A stretch of DNA of 64,000 nt, taken from the NCBI GenBank assembly GCA_023700805.1, contig JAMPYF010000017.1:22032-86031 (forward strand), given 5' to 3'. This DNA is from Sulfuritalea sp. GTDB lineage: Bacteria; Pseudomonadota; Gammaproteobacteria; Burkholderiales; Rhodocyclaceae. Position numbers and translations under genes: made by a program. Below, in pieces: positions 8,428-18,825 of this stretch. Numbering within the stretch: the stretch's first letter is position 1; each line of letters starts with the position of its first letter. Under the pieces are notes generated by a model. The model had not been told where the DNA came from. It saw only the letters and a list, made by a program, of their open reading frames with translations, and did no database searches.

Positions 8428-9696
8428 TCAAGGAGTGATGCGGGCGTCGTCGAGGTGGGCGACGTCGTCGCGCTCGCGCTGGTTGATCTGGTGCTGGCGT
8501 CTCACCAGCCACATGGTGCCGGCGACGAACATGCCGAACAGCACGATGATCCAGTAGATCGACAGGTGGGCCTTGAGCAGCACCGAGTAGGTGCTGGTCA
8601 TGATCAGGATCGACAGATTTTCGTTGAAGTTCTGCACCGCGATCGAATGCCCGGCGCCCATCAGGATGTGGCCGCGATGTTGCAGCAGCGCGTTCATCGG
8701 TACCACGAAAAAGCCCGAGAAAATACCTATCAGCACCAGGAGCGGCGCCGCCAGCCACATGTCGCGCACGCCGATCATGACAATGACGCCGACGCCCATG
8801 GCCATGCCCAGCGGGATCACGCGCACCGACTTCTTCAGGGTGATCATTTTCGCCGCGAGCACGGCGCCGATGGCCACGCCGACCGCCACCACGCCCTGCA
8901 GCATGCTGGCCTTGGACAGGTCGAGATTCAATGCCACCTTGGCCCATTCCAGCACGATGAACTGCAGCGTCGCCCCCGCACCCCAGAACAGGGTGGTGAC
9001 GGCCAGCGAGATTTGGCCCAGCTTGTCGCGCCACAGCAGTTTCAGGCAGTGGTTGAATTCATGGAAGAGATAGACCGGATTCTTCTTCAGCGGCTTGTGG
9101 TCGACCCCGGTATCCGGAATATAGAGATTGAACAATGCGGCGACCAGGTACAGCGCACCGATGATGATCAGCGTCATCTCGGCCACGGTATCGACGCCGG
9201 TGTCGATCACCGGGAAATCCATGGCGAGCAGGCCATAGGCGATCTCGGGCCTGATCAGGGCGCCGCCCAGCACCACGCCGAGGATGATCGCAGCCACGGT
9301 AAGGCCTTCGATCCAGCCGTTGGCGACCACCAGCAGCCGGTGCGGCAGGTATTCGGTGAGGATGCCGTATTTGGCCGGCGAATAGGCGGCAGCGCCGAGC
9401 CCGACCACGGCGTAGGCCAGCAGCGGATGCATGTCGAAGAACATCAGGCTGCAGCCGAAGACCTTGATGCCGTTGCTGATGAACATCACGCGCCATTTCG
9501 GCATCGAGTCGGCAAAGGCGCCGACAAAGGCGGCCAGGGCGACATAGGAGACGGTGAAGAAGGTTTTCAGCAGCGGTTCGTATTCCGCAGGCGCGTGCAT
9601 GTCGCGCAGGATGGCGATGGCGGCGATCAGCAGGGCGTTGTCGGCGAGCGCAGAAAAGAACTGCGCCGCCATGATGATGTAGAAACCTGTGCTCAT
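8428..9696 (-). CDS. lplT: Lysophospholipid transporter LplT-like MFS protein
   Basis: 422 aa, 12 predicted TM segments. It resembles LplT, the MFS flippase that brings lysophospholipids back across the inner membrane for reacylation. Start FYIIMAAQFFSALADNALLIAA and the segment YSPAKYGILTEYLPHRLLVVANG are characteristic of LplT. No acyltransferase (Aas) gene is adjacent, so the assignment rests on the protein alone. It converges on the CDF gene with seven bases between stops, and diverges from the lysR gene across a gap that carries a REP-like palindrome. Confidence 0.88.
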   Translation of the reverse strand: MSTGFYIIMAAQFFSALADNALLIAAIAILRDMHAPAEYEPLLKTFFTVSYVALAAFVGAFADSMPKWRVMFISNGIKVFGCSLMFFDMHPLLAYAVVGLGAAAYSPAKYGILTEYLPHRLLVVANGWIEGLTVAAIILGVVLGGALIRPEIAYGLLAMDFPVIDTGVDTVAEMTLIIIGALYLVAALFNLYIPDTGVDHKPLKKNPVYLFHEFNHCLKLLWRDKLGQISLAVTTLFWGAGATLQFIVLEWAKVALNLDLSKASMLQGVVAVGVAIGAVLAAKMITLKKSVRVIPLGMAMGVGVIVMIGVRDMWLAAPLLVLIGIFSGFFVVPMNALLQHRGHILMGAGHSIAVQNFNENLSILIMTSTYSVLLKAHLSIYWIIVLFGMFVAGTMWLVRRQHQINQRERDDVAHLDDARITP

Positions 9697-9797
9697 TGAT
9701 GTGGCCGGTGGTCCGGCCGTGTTTTGGCCTGCCGGGTTATATCACGAAAGAACTGTGCAATCGGGATGCTGCAATGCAGCATAGAATATATCCATAT

Positions 9798-9836
9798 GGT
9801 ATACCGTCCCCGGCGCTGCCGCCGGGGACATAAAAT
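9798..9836. repeat. REP-like palindrome, copy 2, between lplT and lysR
   Basis: A 9-bp perfect stem GTCCCCGGC/GCCGGGGAC (9806-9814, 9821-9829) with a 6-nt loop, flanked by GGTATACC and ATAAAAT. Flanks and hairpin position match copy 1 at 3645-3666, but the stem sequence differs with both arms changed together. It lies between the divergent lplT and lysR promoters. Confidence 0.6.
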
Positions 9837-9906
9837 GCGCTCATGGAAGATGATTTGTGATTGAATACCGCCCAAACAGCAATTCTTCTATCCGGAGGTA
9901 GTGGGT

Positions 9907-10824
9907 ATGGCCGATCGCCGGCTCCAGGTTTTTCACGCGGTAGCCAAGCAGTTGTCGTTCACCAAGGCAGCCGAAGTGCTGTTCATGACGCAACCGGCTG
10001 TGACTTTTCAGATCAAGCAGCTCGAAGAGCATTTCAATACCCGGCTTTTCGATCGCGGTCACGGACGGATCACGCTGACGCCGGCCGGCGAAGTCGTGCT
10101 CGGCTATGCGGAAAGAATTCTCGGGCTGGGCGCGGAAATGGACGTGCGCCTATCGGAATTGACGGGCGAGATCGGCGGTTCCCTGATGGTCGGCGCCTCT
10201 ACCACGATCGCCGAATTCATGCTGCCCGGCATCCTCGGCGAATTCAAGTCGACCTACCCGAACGTGCGTGCGCGCCTGATGGTCGGCAATTCCGAGTCGA
10301 TCGAGAACCGTGTCATCGAGCACACCATCGACATCGGCTTCATCGAGTCGTTGTCGCATGAGCCGAATCTGCAGTGCGAGGTGTGTTGCGACGACGAGTT
10401 GGTGGTGATCTGCCATCCGCGTTTTCCGCTGGCGCGGCACAAGGAGTTGACGCCGCAGAAGCTGATGGAACATGCCTTCATTTCGCGCGAGCCGGGTTCC
10501 GGCACGCGTGAATTCACCGAGAACTACCTGCGCAGTTCGGGCATCTCGCTCGATCAGATGAACGTCGTGATGGAGCTCGGCAGCCCGATTGCGCTGAACG
10601 GCGTGGTCGAAACCGGACTCGGTTTCGCCATCGCTTCGCGTTCGTCGGTGAGCAAGGAGCAACGGCTCGGCGACATCGTGGCGATACCGCTCAAGCCGCG
10701 CCTGATCCGCACGCTGTCGATGGTCTATCCGAAGGAAAAATTCCGCTCGCGGCTGGTGGCCACGTTTGTCGAATTCGCTTCGGCGCGGCTGCATGCCCTC
10801 CTGATCGCGAAGAAGCCCGCCTAG
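9907..10824 (+). CDS. LysR-type transcriptional regulator
   Basis: 305 aa. N-terminal winged helix-turn-helix (DRRLQVFHAVAKQLSFTKAAE, QPAVTFQIKQLEEHF) and a C-terminal periplasmic-binding-protein-like effector domain (from GSLMVGASTTIAEF). The ATG at 9907 lies eight bases after a GGAGG Shine-Dalgarno and is preferred to the GTG at 9901. LysR proteins usually control a divergent gene, here lplT, but this one may equally be the first gene of a lysR-alr-radA run, since alr follows after five bases. The ligand is unknown. Confidence 0.9.
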   Translation: MADRRLQVFHAVAKQLSFTKAAEVLFMTQPAVTFQIKQLEEHFNTRLFDRGHGRITLTPAGEVVLGYAERILGLGAEMDVRLSELTGEIGGSLMVGASTTIAEFMLPGILGEFKSTYPNVRARLMVGNSESIENRVIEHTIDIGFIESLSHEPNLQCEVCCDDELVVICHPRFPLARHKELTPQKLMEHAFISREPGSGTREFTENYLRSSGISLDQMNVVMELGSPIALNGVVETGLGFAIASRSSVSKEQRLGDIVAIPLKPRLIRTLSMVYPKEKFRSRLVATFVEFASARLHALLIAKKPA

Positions 10825-10829
10825 CGGAA

Positions 10830-11921
10830 ATGTCGCGACCGATACGCGCGCGCCTGGATTGGGCGGCGCTGCGCCACAATCACCGCGTCGTGACGCAGCA
10901 CGCAGGCGCGGCCCGGGTCTGGAGCGTGGTCAAGGCCGACGCCTATGGCCACGGCCTGCTGTCCGCGGCGCGCGCCCTGGGCGACGCCACCGACGGCTTT
11001 GCCCTGGTGGAACTCGAAGGCGCCATGGCGCTGCGCGATGCCGGGTTCGCCCACCCCATCCTGATGATGGAAGGTCCCTACCAGGTCGACGATTTGCCGC
11101 TGTTCGCCGAACTCGAATTGACGCCGGTACTGCATTCGATGTGGCAGGTCGACGCGCTGATCGACGCCTGCCTGCCGCGGCGCCAGCCGGTTTACCTGAA
11201 GCTGAATACCGGCATGAACCGGCTCGGTTTCGATGCCGACGAGTTCACCGTGGCGCTGGACCGGCTGGTGGCCGCCGACTGCCTGGAATCCGTGACGCTG
11301 ATGACGCATTTCGCCGACGCCGACGAAGCGCGCGGCATCCAGCAGCAGCTCGATCGCTTTCGCTCGATTTCGGGCAAGCGCATGCTGCCCGCCTGCCTGG
11401 CCAACTCGGCGGCCTTGCTGCGCTTTCCCGAGTCGGTCGGGGATTGGGTGCGGCCCGGCATCATGCTCTACGGATCCTCGCCCTTCCCGGCCATGCAAAG
11501 CGCCGTCGCCCTCGGCCTGCTGCCGGTGATGACCCTGGAGAGCGAACTGATCGCGGTGCGCAATCTTGAGCCCGGCGCCGCGGTCGGCTACGGCAGCAGC
11601 TTTGTCGCCGAACGTCCGATGCGCATCGGCATCGTCGCCTGCGGCTACGGCGACGGCTACCCGCGCCATGCGCCGACCGGCACTCCGGTGCAGGTCGCCG
11701 GACAGCGCACGCGGACCCTGGGCCGCGTCTCGATGGACAAGATCTGCGTCGATCTGAGCGAGCTGCCGTCAACAGTTGGCGTTGGCGACACGGTGACGCT
11801 GTGGGGCGGGGCGGGAAACATGTATTTGTCCGCCGATGAGGTCGCCACGGCAGCCGGCACCGTTTCCTACGAAATGTTCTGTGCCCTGGCCGCGCGCGTG
11901 CCGGTCATCGATGTGAATTGA
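10830..11921 (+). CDS. alr: Alanine racemase
   Basis: 363 aa PLP enzyme interconverting L- and D-alanine, which supplies peptidoglycan D-Ala or, in the DadX role, catabolism. The PLP lysine is K35 in VKADAYGHG; the second catalytic residue is Tyr254 in VGYGSSF. The C-terminal beta domain contains RVSMDKICVDLS and the substrate-contact region VTLWG. A D-amino-acid dehydrogenase gene lies elsewhere in the window (29632), so a catabolic alr/dadA pair is possible although unlinked. A diverged copy of the dispersed 15-mer (11772-11786) encodes STVGVGD. Confidence 0.96.
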   Translation: MSRPIRARLDWAALRHNHRVVTQHAGAARVWSVVKADAYGHGLLSAARALGDATDGFALVELEGAMALRDAGFAHPILMMEGPYQVDDLPLFAELELTPVLHSMWQVDALIDACLPRRQPVYLKLNTGMNRLGFDADEFTVALDRLVAADCLESVTLMTHFADADEARGIQQQLDRFRSISGKRMLPACLANSAALLRFPESVGDWVRPGIMLYGSSPFPAMQSAVALGLLPVMTLESELIAVRNLEPGAAVGYGSSFVAERPMRIGIVACGYGDGYPRHAPTGTPVQVAGQRTRTLGRVSMDKICVDLSELPSTVGVGDTVTLWGGAGNMYLSADEVATAAGTVSYEMFCALAARVPVIDVN

Positions 11922-11931
11922 CAATGAGCTG

Positions 11932-13295
<1,364 letters not shown>

Positions 13296-13299
<4 letters not shown>

Positions 13300-15794
13300 T
13301 TCTCCTGTCGTCGCTTCGCCTTGCGCTGCGCATGCTTGCGCGCGACTGGCGCGCCGGCGAACTCACCGTGCTTGGGCTGGCGTTGGTGCTGGCGGTGGCG
13401 GCACTGACCAGTGTCGGTTTCCTGACCGACCGCGTCGAGCAGGCGCTCAAGCTGCAATCCCACCAGTTGCTCGGCGGCGACCTGCTGCTGACCGCCGACC
13501 ATCCGTGGCCCGAGCGCTTTCGCCGGGAGGCAGCGGCGCGAGGCCTGCGCCAGGCCGAGAGCGCCACTTTCCCGAGCATGGTCAGCCTGGGCGAGGCAGC
13601 TGTGCTGGCCGAGATCAAGGCCGTGTCGGCGGGCTATCCGCTGCGCGGGTCCTTGCGCACCGCGGCCGTGCTCAACGCCGCCGATGCCGATACGGCGCGC
13701 GTGCCGCAAGCCGGCGAGGCCTGGCCCGATGAGCGCCTGGCGACTACCTTGAGTTTGGCGCCGGGCACCTCCCTGGCGCTGGGAAACATCAGGGTGCAAA
13801 GCGGTCCGATCCTGACCCTGGAACCCGATCGCGGCATGAACGTGTTTGCGCTGGCGCCGCGCCTGATGATCAATCTCGCCGACCTTCCGGCGACCGGCCT
13901 GATCCAGAACGGCAGCCGCGTCGGCTACCGCCTGCATCTGGCCGGCGAGCCATCCGCCGTGGCGGCGTATGAAGGCTGGGCGACGGCCCAACTCGGGCGC
14001 GGCGAAAAGATCGAAAGCCTGGACAACGCGCGGCCCGAAGTGCGCAACGTGACCGAGCGCGCGCAGCGCTTCCTGCGCCTCGCCGCCTTGCTGGCCGTGA
14101 TACTCGCCGCGGTGGCGGTGGCGCTGGCCGCCGAGCGCTACATGCGCAGGCATCTCGACGGTTGCGCGGTGATGCGCTGCATGGGCGCATCGGGGGCGCA
14201 ACTGCTGCTGATCCATGGCGGTGAATTCCTGATTTTCGGCCTGGCCGCGACGCTGGCCGGTTGCGGCGTCGGCTATGTCGTGCAGTCGGCCCTGCAGCAA
14301 CTGCTGGCGGGCCTGATGGTGACCCATCTGCCGGCAGCCTCGCTGCTGCCCTGGCTGCACGGGCTGCTGGTGGGGCTCACGCTGATCGTCGGCTTTGCCC
14401 TGCCGCCGCTTCTGCGCCTGAAGCGGGTGCCGACGATACGCGTGCTGCGGCGCGAATGGAGCGGATCGGAGCCGGCTTCGATCGGCGCCTACTTGCTCGG
14501 CGCCCTGGTGCTGGCGGCGCTGATGCTGTGGATGGCCGGCGACCTGCGCCTGGGCCTGATCGTGCTGGCCGGCTTCCTTGCCGCGCTGGGCTTCTTCGCG
14601 CTGATGGCGCGCCTGCTGCTCGCCGCGCTGAGTCGCCTGCGTCCGGCCGGGCGCGGTTATGGCTGGCGCCATGGCCTGGCCAATCTGCGCCGGCGCCTGG
14701 CGGCGACGTTGGTGCAGGCGGTTGCGCTGGCTCTCGGGCTGACGGCCTTGCTCCTGCTCACCGTGGCGCGCGGCGACCTGCTCGACAGCTGGCAGGAACG
14801 CGTGCCGGCCGACGCGCCGAATCGTTTTGCGATCAACATCCAGCCCGATCAGCGGGTCGCCATCGCCAACTTCTTCAAGGCACGCGGCCTGCCGGCGCCG
14901 CAACTCGAACCGATGGTGCGCGGCCGCCTGGTACAGGTCAATGACCAGGCCGTGGGGCCGGAGAGCTATACGGACGACCGCGCCCAGCGCCTCGTCGATC
15001 GCGAATTCAACCTGTCGTGGTCGGCCCGGCTCCCGGCCGGCAACACCGTCAGCGGCGGGCGCTGGCATGGCGAAACGTCGGCCGCTGAATTTTCGGTGGA
15101 GCAGGGCCTGGCCGAGACGCTGAAGCTCAAGCTCGGCGACCGTCTGAGCTACGACATCGCCGGCAATCGGGTCGAGGCCGTGATCACCAGCCTGCGCAAA
15201 CTCGACTGGGACTCGATGCGCGTCAATTTCTTCGTCATGGCGCCGCCGGCCGTGCTCGGCGACTACCCGGCCAGCTACATCACCAGCTTCCACCTGCCGG
15301 CCGGCCGGGCCGCTGCGATCCCGGAACTGGTGCGGGCCTTCCCCAACATCACCGTGATCGACGTTGCGGCGCTGGTCAGGCAGTTGCATGCGACGATCGA
15401 CCAGGTCGCGCGCGCCGTGCAGCTGGTGTTCGGCTTTGCCGTGCTGGCCGGCCTGGCCGTGCTCTACGCGGCCCTGCAGGCCAGCAGCGACGAGCGCCGC
15501 CACGAGCTGGCGGTATTGCGCGCGCTGGGCGCCCGCAGCCGGCAACTGTCCAGCGCGTTGCTGGCGGAGTTCGCCGCGCTCGGTGCGCTCGCCGGCCTGC
15601 TCGCCGGCGTCGCCGCCAGCCTGATCGGCTGGGGCCTGGCGCGCTTCGCCTTCCGCCTCGACTACCTGCCGCAGCCGGAACTGTGGCTGATCGGCCTGCT
15701 GGCCGGGATGGCGCTGGTGGTGGTCGCCGGCTGGCTGGGGGCTTCCTCCATGCTGCGCCAGTCGGCGCTGCCGGCCTTGCGCGCGGCGCAGTAG
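13296..15794 (+). CDS. Large FtsX-type ABC transporter permease (YbbP-like), no ATPase beside it
   Basis: 832 aa. It has the architecture of YbbP-like permeases: an N-terminal TM helix (LTVLGLALVLAVAALTSVGF), a large extracytoplasmic domain, a first FtsX block of TM helices around residues 260-370, a middle TM pair, a second extracytoplasmic domain (residues about 490-680) and a final FtsX block (AVQLVFGFAVLAGLAVLYAA...SSDERRHELAVLRALGARS). Such permeases normally pair with a LolD/MacB-like ATPase to extrude lipoproteins or lipophilic substrates; none is encoded nearby. The GTG at 13296 overlaps radA (GTGA); an adjacent GTG at 13293 is possible. Confidence 0.88.
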
Positions 15795-15864
15795 GCATGC
15801 GTTTCTCGGGCCGGAGCGGGCGCCGGCGCGAATAGATGCGGCGTATGGCGAAATAGGGATTGCG

Positions 15865-15870
15865 TATAAT
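15865..15870 (+). promoter_or_regulatory. Candidate -10 box for icd
   Basis: A perfect TATAAT in the otherwise GC-rich 217-base gap before icd. No convincing -35 lies 16-18 bases upstream, so this is a weak prediction. The transcript leader would be about 135 bases. Nothing else gene-like is seen in the gap. Confidence 0.4.
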
Positions 15871-16011
15871 TCTGCCGCCGCCACGGGGACTGTAAGCGGC
15901 CGTTCAGCCAGCCGTGGCATCCTTCCTGGTCAGGCTTCCTGGTCCGGCGATCATTGGCCGATCGCAGCCAGGCGCCGTTTCATTGCATGCAGCACTCCCC
16001 CGGAGATCCCC

Positions 16012-17049
16012 ATGAGCACCACCCAGACCCTTATTCCTGCCACCCTGATTCCGGGCGATGGCATCGGCACCGAGATTACCGCCGCGACCATAGAGGTGCT
16101 CGACGCCCTCGGCGCGCCCTTCCAATGGGAAACCTGTGTCGCCGGACTGGCCGGGGTCACGGCTTTCGGCGATCCGCTGCCGCAGGCCACGATCGATTCG
16201 ATCGAGCGCACCCGGCTGGCACTCAAGGGCCCGCTGGAAACCCCGTCGGGCGGCGGCTACCGCTCGTCCAACGTGCGCCTGCGCGAGAAGTTCCAGCTCT
16301 ATGCCAACCTGCGGCCGGCCAAGTCGCTGGTGCCGGGTGGGCGCTTCGAGAATATCGACCTGGTGCTGTGCCGCGAGAACATCGAAGGCCTCTACATGGG
16401 TCACGAGCATTACGTTCCGATCGATGGCGACCCCCATGCCGTGGGCATGGCGACCGGCATCAACACGCGCCAGGGCTGCCGCAACATCCTCAAGTTCGCT
16501 TTCGAATACGCGATCGCCAAGGGCCGCAAGAAGGTCACCGTGGTGCACAAGGCCAACATCATGAAGGCGCTGACCGGAATCTTTCTCGAGACCGCGCAGC
16601 AGATGTACGAGGAGAGCTACAAGGGCCGCATCGAGTTCGACCAGGTCATCATCGATGCCTGCGCCATGAAGCTGGTGATGAACCCCTGGCAGTTCGACGT
16701 GCTGGTGACCACCAACCTGTTCGGCGACATCCTTTCGGACGAGATCGCCGGCCTGGTCGGCGGCCTCGGCATGGCGCCGGGTGCCAACATCGGCGCCAAT
16801 GCGGCAATTTTCGAGGCGGTGCACGGCTCGGCGCCGGACATCGCCGGCAAGGGCATCGCCAATCCCACCGCGCTGATGCTGGCCGCCGCCATGATGCTCG
16901 ACCACGTCAAGCGCGCGGATCTCGGCGACCGCCTGCGCCAGGCCATCGACGACGTCCTGAACAAGGACAAGGTGCGTACCGGCGACCTGGGCGGCACAGC
17001 CAGCACCGACCAATACGCCAAGGCCCTGGTCGCGCGCATCAAGGGCTGA
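16012..17049 (+). CDS. icd: NAD-type isocitrate dehydrogenase
   Basis: 345 aa. Oxidative decarboxylation of isocitrate to 2-oxoglutarate in the TCA cycle. Beta-decarboxylating dehydrogenase fold: IPGDGIGTEI at the start, the substrate loop PSGGGYRSSNVRLR (the Ser/Asn pattern typical of isocitrate users), LCRENIEGLYMG, NLFGDILSDE, and the coenzyme loop EAVHGSAPDIAGK. APDIAG in place of a Lys-Tyr pair indicates NAD. Homoisocitrate or tartrate dehydrogenases share the fold, but the substrate loop favours isocitrate. It is a separate transcription unit; a GGAG Shine-Dalgarno precedes the ATG. Confidence 0.9.
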   Translation: MSTTQTLIPATLIPGDGIGTEITAATIEVLDALGAPFQWETCVAGLAGVTAFGDPLPQATIDSIERTRLALKGPLETPSGGGYRSSNVRLREKFQLYANLRPAKSLVPGGRFENIDLVLCRENIEGLYMGHEHYVPIDGDPHAVGMATGINTRQGCRNILKFAFEYAIAKGRKKVTVVHKANIMKALTGIFLETAQQMYEESYKGRIEFDQVIIDACAMKLVMNPWQFDVLVTTNLFGDILSDEIAGLVGGLGMAPGANIGANAAIFEAVHGSAPDIAGKGIANPTALMLAAAMMLDHVKRADLGDRLRQAIDDVLNKDKVRTGDLGGTASTDQYAKALVARIKG

Positions 17050-17097
17050 TCGCCGGGCAGGCCGCAGCGGGCGCACCGGCCTGCTGCATAATGGCGC

Positions 17098-18825
17098 ATG
17101 CACGCGCCATTGAGTCGCCCTTACATGCGGGGCAGTCTTTCAGGGCTGTGGACCCGCCCGCCGATCATCCTGGCGGTGGTGATGATCTGTGTGCTGGCGT
17201 CCTTTGTGCTGGACTGGCGGCAGGCCGACGCCAACATGGCGTCGGTGGCGCGCGAACGTGGGGCCGCGCTGTTCCGCTTGGTGGAGCTGGCGCGCGACTG
17301 GAACGCGCGCCACGGCGGCGTCTATGTGCCGGTGACCGAAGCCACCCCGCCCAACCCTTATCTCGAACACCCGCGGCGCGATCTGGTCACGCGGGATGGG
17401 ATTGCGCTGACCATGATCAACCCGGCTTACATGACCCGCCAGATTGCCGAGATCGCGCAGCAGGCCGCCGGCATCCAGCTGCATATCACCAGCCTGAAGC
17501 CCCTGCGTCCGGCCAACGCGCCGGATGCCTGGGAGGCCGAGGCATTGCGCCGCTTCGAGGTGGGGCTGGCCGAAGTCATAGAACTGGTTCCCGGTGCCTT
17601 GCCCGCGCATCGCTACATGGCGCCGCTCAGGGTGACCGAGGCCTGTCTGCAATGCCATCAGGCGCAGGGCTACGTGCTGGGTCAAGTCCGCGGCGGGATT
17701 TCCGTGACCATGCCCGCGGCGGAACTGCTGCAGATTCGCGACGCCGGCCGCATCCGCTCGGCAGCGGTGCACCTGCTGATGTTCGGCGTGGCAGCGGCCC
17801 TGCTGCAGTTGCTGGTGGCGCGCACGCGCAGCCATGTGCTGGCGCTGGAAAACCTGGCCGAGGAACAGGAGCAGGTGATCGTCGATCGCACCCAGGCCTT
17901 GTCGCAGGCCAATGCGGCCCTGGAGCACCAACTGGCGGATCGCGAACTCGCCGCGGCGGTTTTCGACAATGCGGCGGAGGCCATCGTCGTGACCGACGAG
18001 CATGGCAATTTCATTGAGGTCAATCCGGCTTTTTCGCAGATGAGCGGCTATGCCGCCGCCGAAGTGCTGGGGCAGCCGGCGTCCTTGCTGCGTTCGGGAC
18101 GGCATGCTGCGGAGTTCTATGCCGGCATGTGGCAAAGCATCTGCCGCGAGGGCCGCTGGCAGGGTGAAGTCTGGAACCGGCGCAAGAATGGCGAGATATT
18201 CGTGGTCTGGCTGGCGATCAGCCGCGTCGAACATGCGGGCCGGCCGGTGCGCTGCGTGGCGACGCTGACCGACATCACGCGCAGCAAGCAACTGGAAGAG
18301 GAACTGCGCCACCGCGCCTACCACGATCCGCTGACCGACCTGCCCAACCGTGCGCTGTTCGCCGACCGCCTGCGGGTTGCGCTTGCGCTGGGGCAGCGCC
18401 ATGGCCGCGGCCTGGCCCTGTGCTTCATCGACCTCGATTACTTCAAGGCGGTCAATGACCGGTTCGGCCACTCCGCCGGCGACGACTTGCTGGTCGAGAC
18501 CGCCAGCCGCCTGCGCCTCTGCGTGCGCGCCGCGGATACCGTGGCGCGGCTGGGCGGCGACGAATTTGCGGCGATCCTGACCGAGGTCGGATCAAAATCC
18601 GAAGTCGAGGAAATTGCGGCGCGCATCGTCGCCGACCTCGCGCGTCCCTTCGAACTGCAGGCCGGTACCGCGCATATTTCCTGCAGCATCGGCATCGCGC
18701 TGTTTCCCGAACACGGCACGGATGCCGAGAGCTTGCAGCGCAACGCCGATGCCGCGCTTTATGGCGTCAAGGACAGCACGCGCAATGCCTTCCGCATCTG
18801 TCCGGACGCCATGCCGGGCGCCTAG
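17098..18825 (+). CDS. Membrane diguanylate cyclase with periplasmic c-heme sensor, PAS and GGDEF
   Basis: 575 aa. Order: N-terminal TM helix ([17 protein letters not shown]); a periplasmic DUF3365/Tll0287-type domain containing one c-type heme motif CLQCH (C183, C186, H187); a second TM ([21 protein letters not shown]); a short coiled coil; a PAS domain (about 290-410); a GGDEF domain with intact GGDEF at 486-490. An RxxD inhibitory site (RAAD) lies five residues before GGDEF, so product inhibition is expected. No EAL domain. It should make c-di-GMP in response to a heme-sensed cue such as redox, NO or CO (inference). Confidence 0.9.
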   Translation: MHAPLSRPYMRGSLSGLWTRPPIILAVVMICVLASFVLDWRQADANMASVARERGAALFRLVELARDWNARHGGVYVPVTEATPPNPYLEHPRRDLVTRDGIALTMINPAYMTRQIAEIAQQAAGIQLHITSLKPLRPANAPDAWEAEALRRFEVGLAEVIELVPGALPAHRYMAPLRVTEACLQCHQAQGYVLGQVRGGISVTMPAAELLQIRDAGRIRSAAVHLLMFGVAAALLQLLVARTRSHVLALENLAEEQEQVIVDRTQALSQANAALEHQLADRELAAAVFDNAAEAIVVTDEHGNFIEVNPAFSQMSGYAAAEVLGQPASLLRSGRHAAEFYAGMWQSICREGRWQGEVWNRRKNGEIFVVWLAISRVEHAGRPVRCVATLTDITRSKQLEEELRHRAYHDPLTDLPNRALFADRLRVALALGQRHGRGLALCFIDLDYFKAVNDRFGHSAGDDLLVETASRLRLCVRAADTVARLGGDEFAAILTEVGSKSEVEEIAARIVADLARPFELQAGTAHISCSIGIALFPEHGTDAESLQRNADAALYGVKDSTRNAFRICPDAMPGA

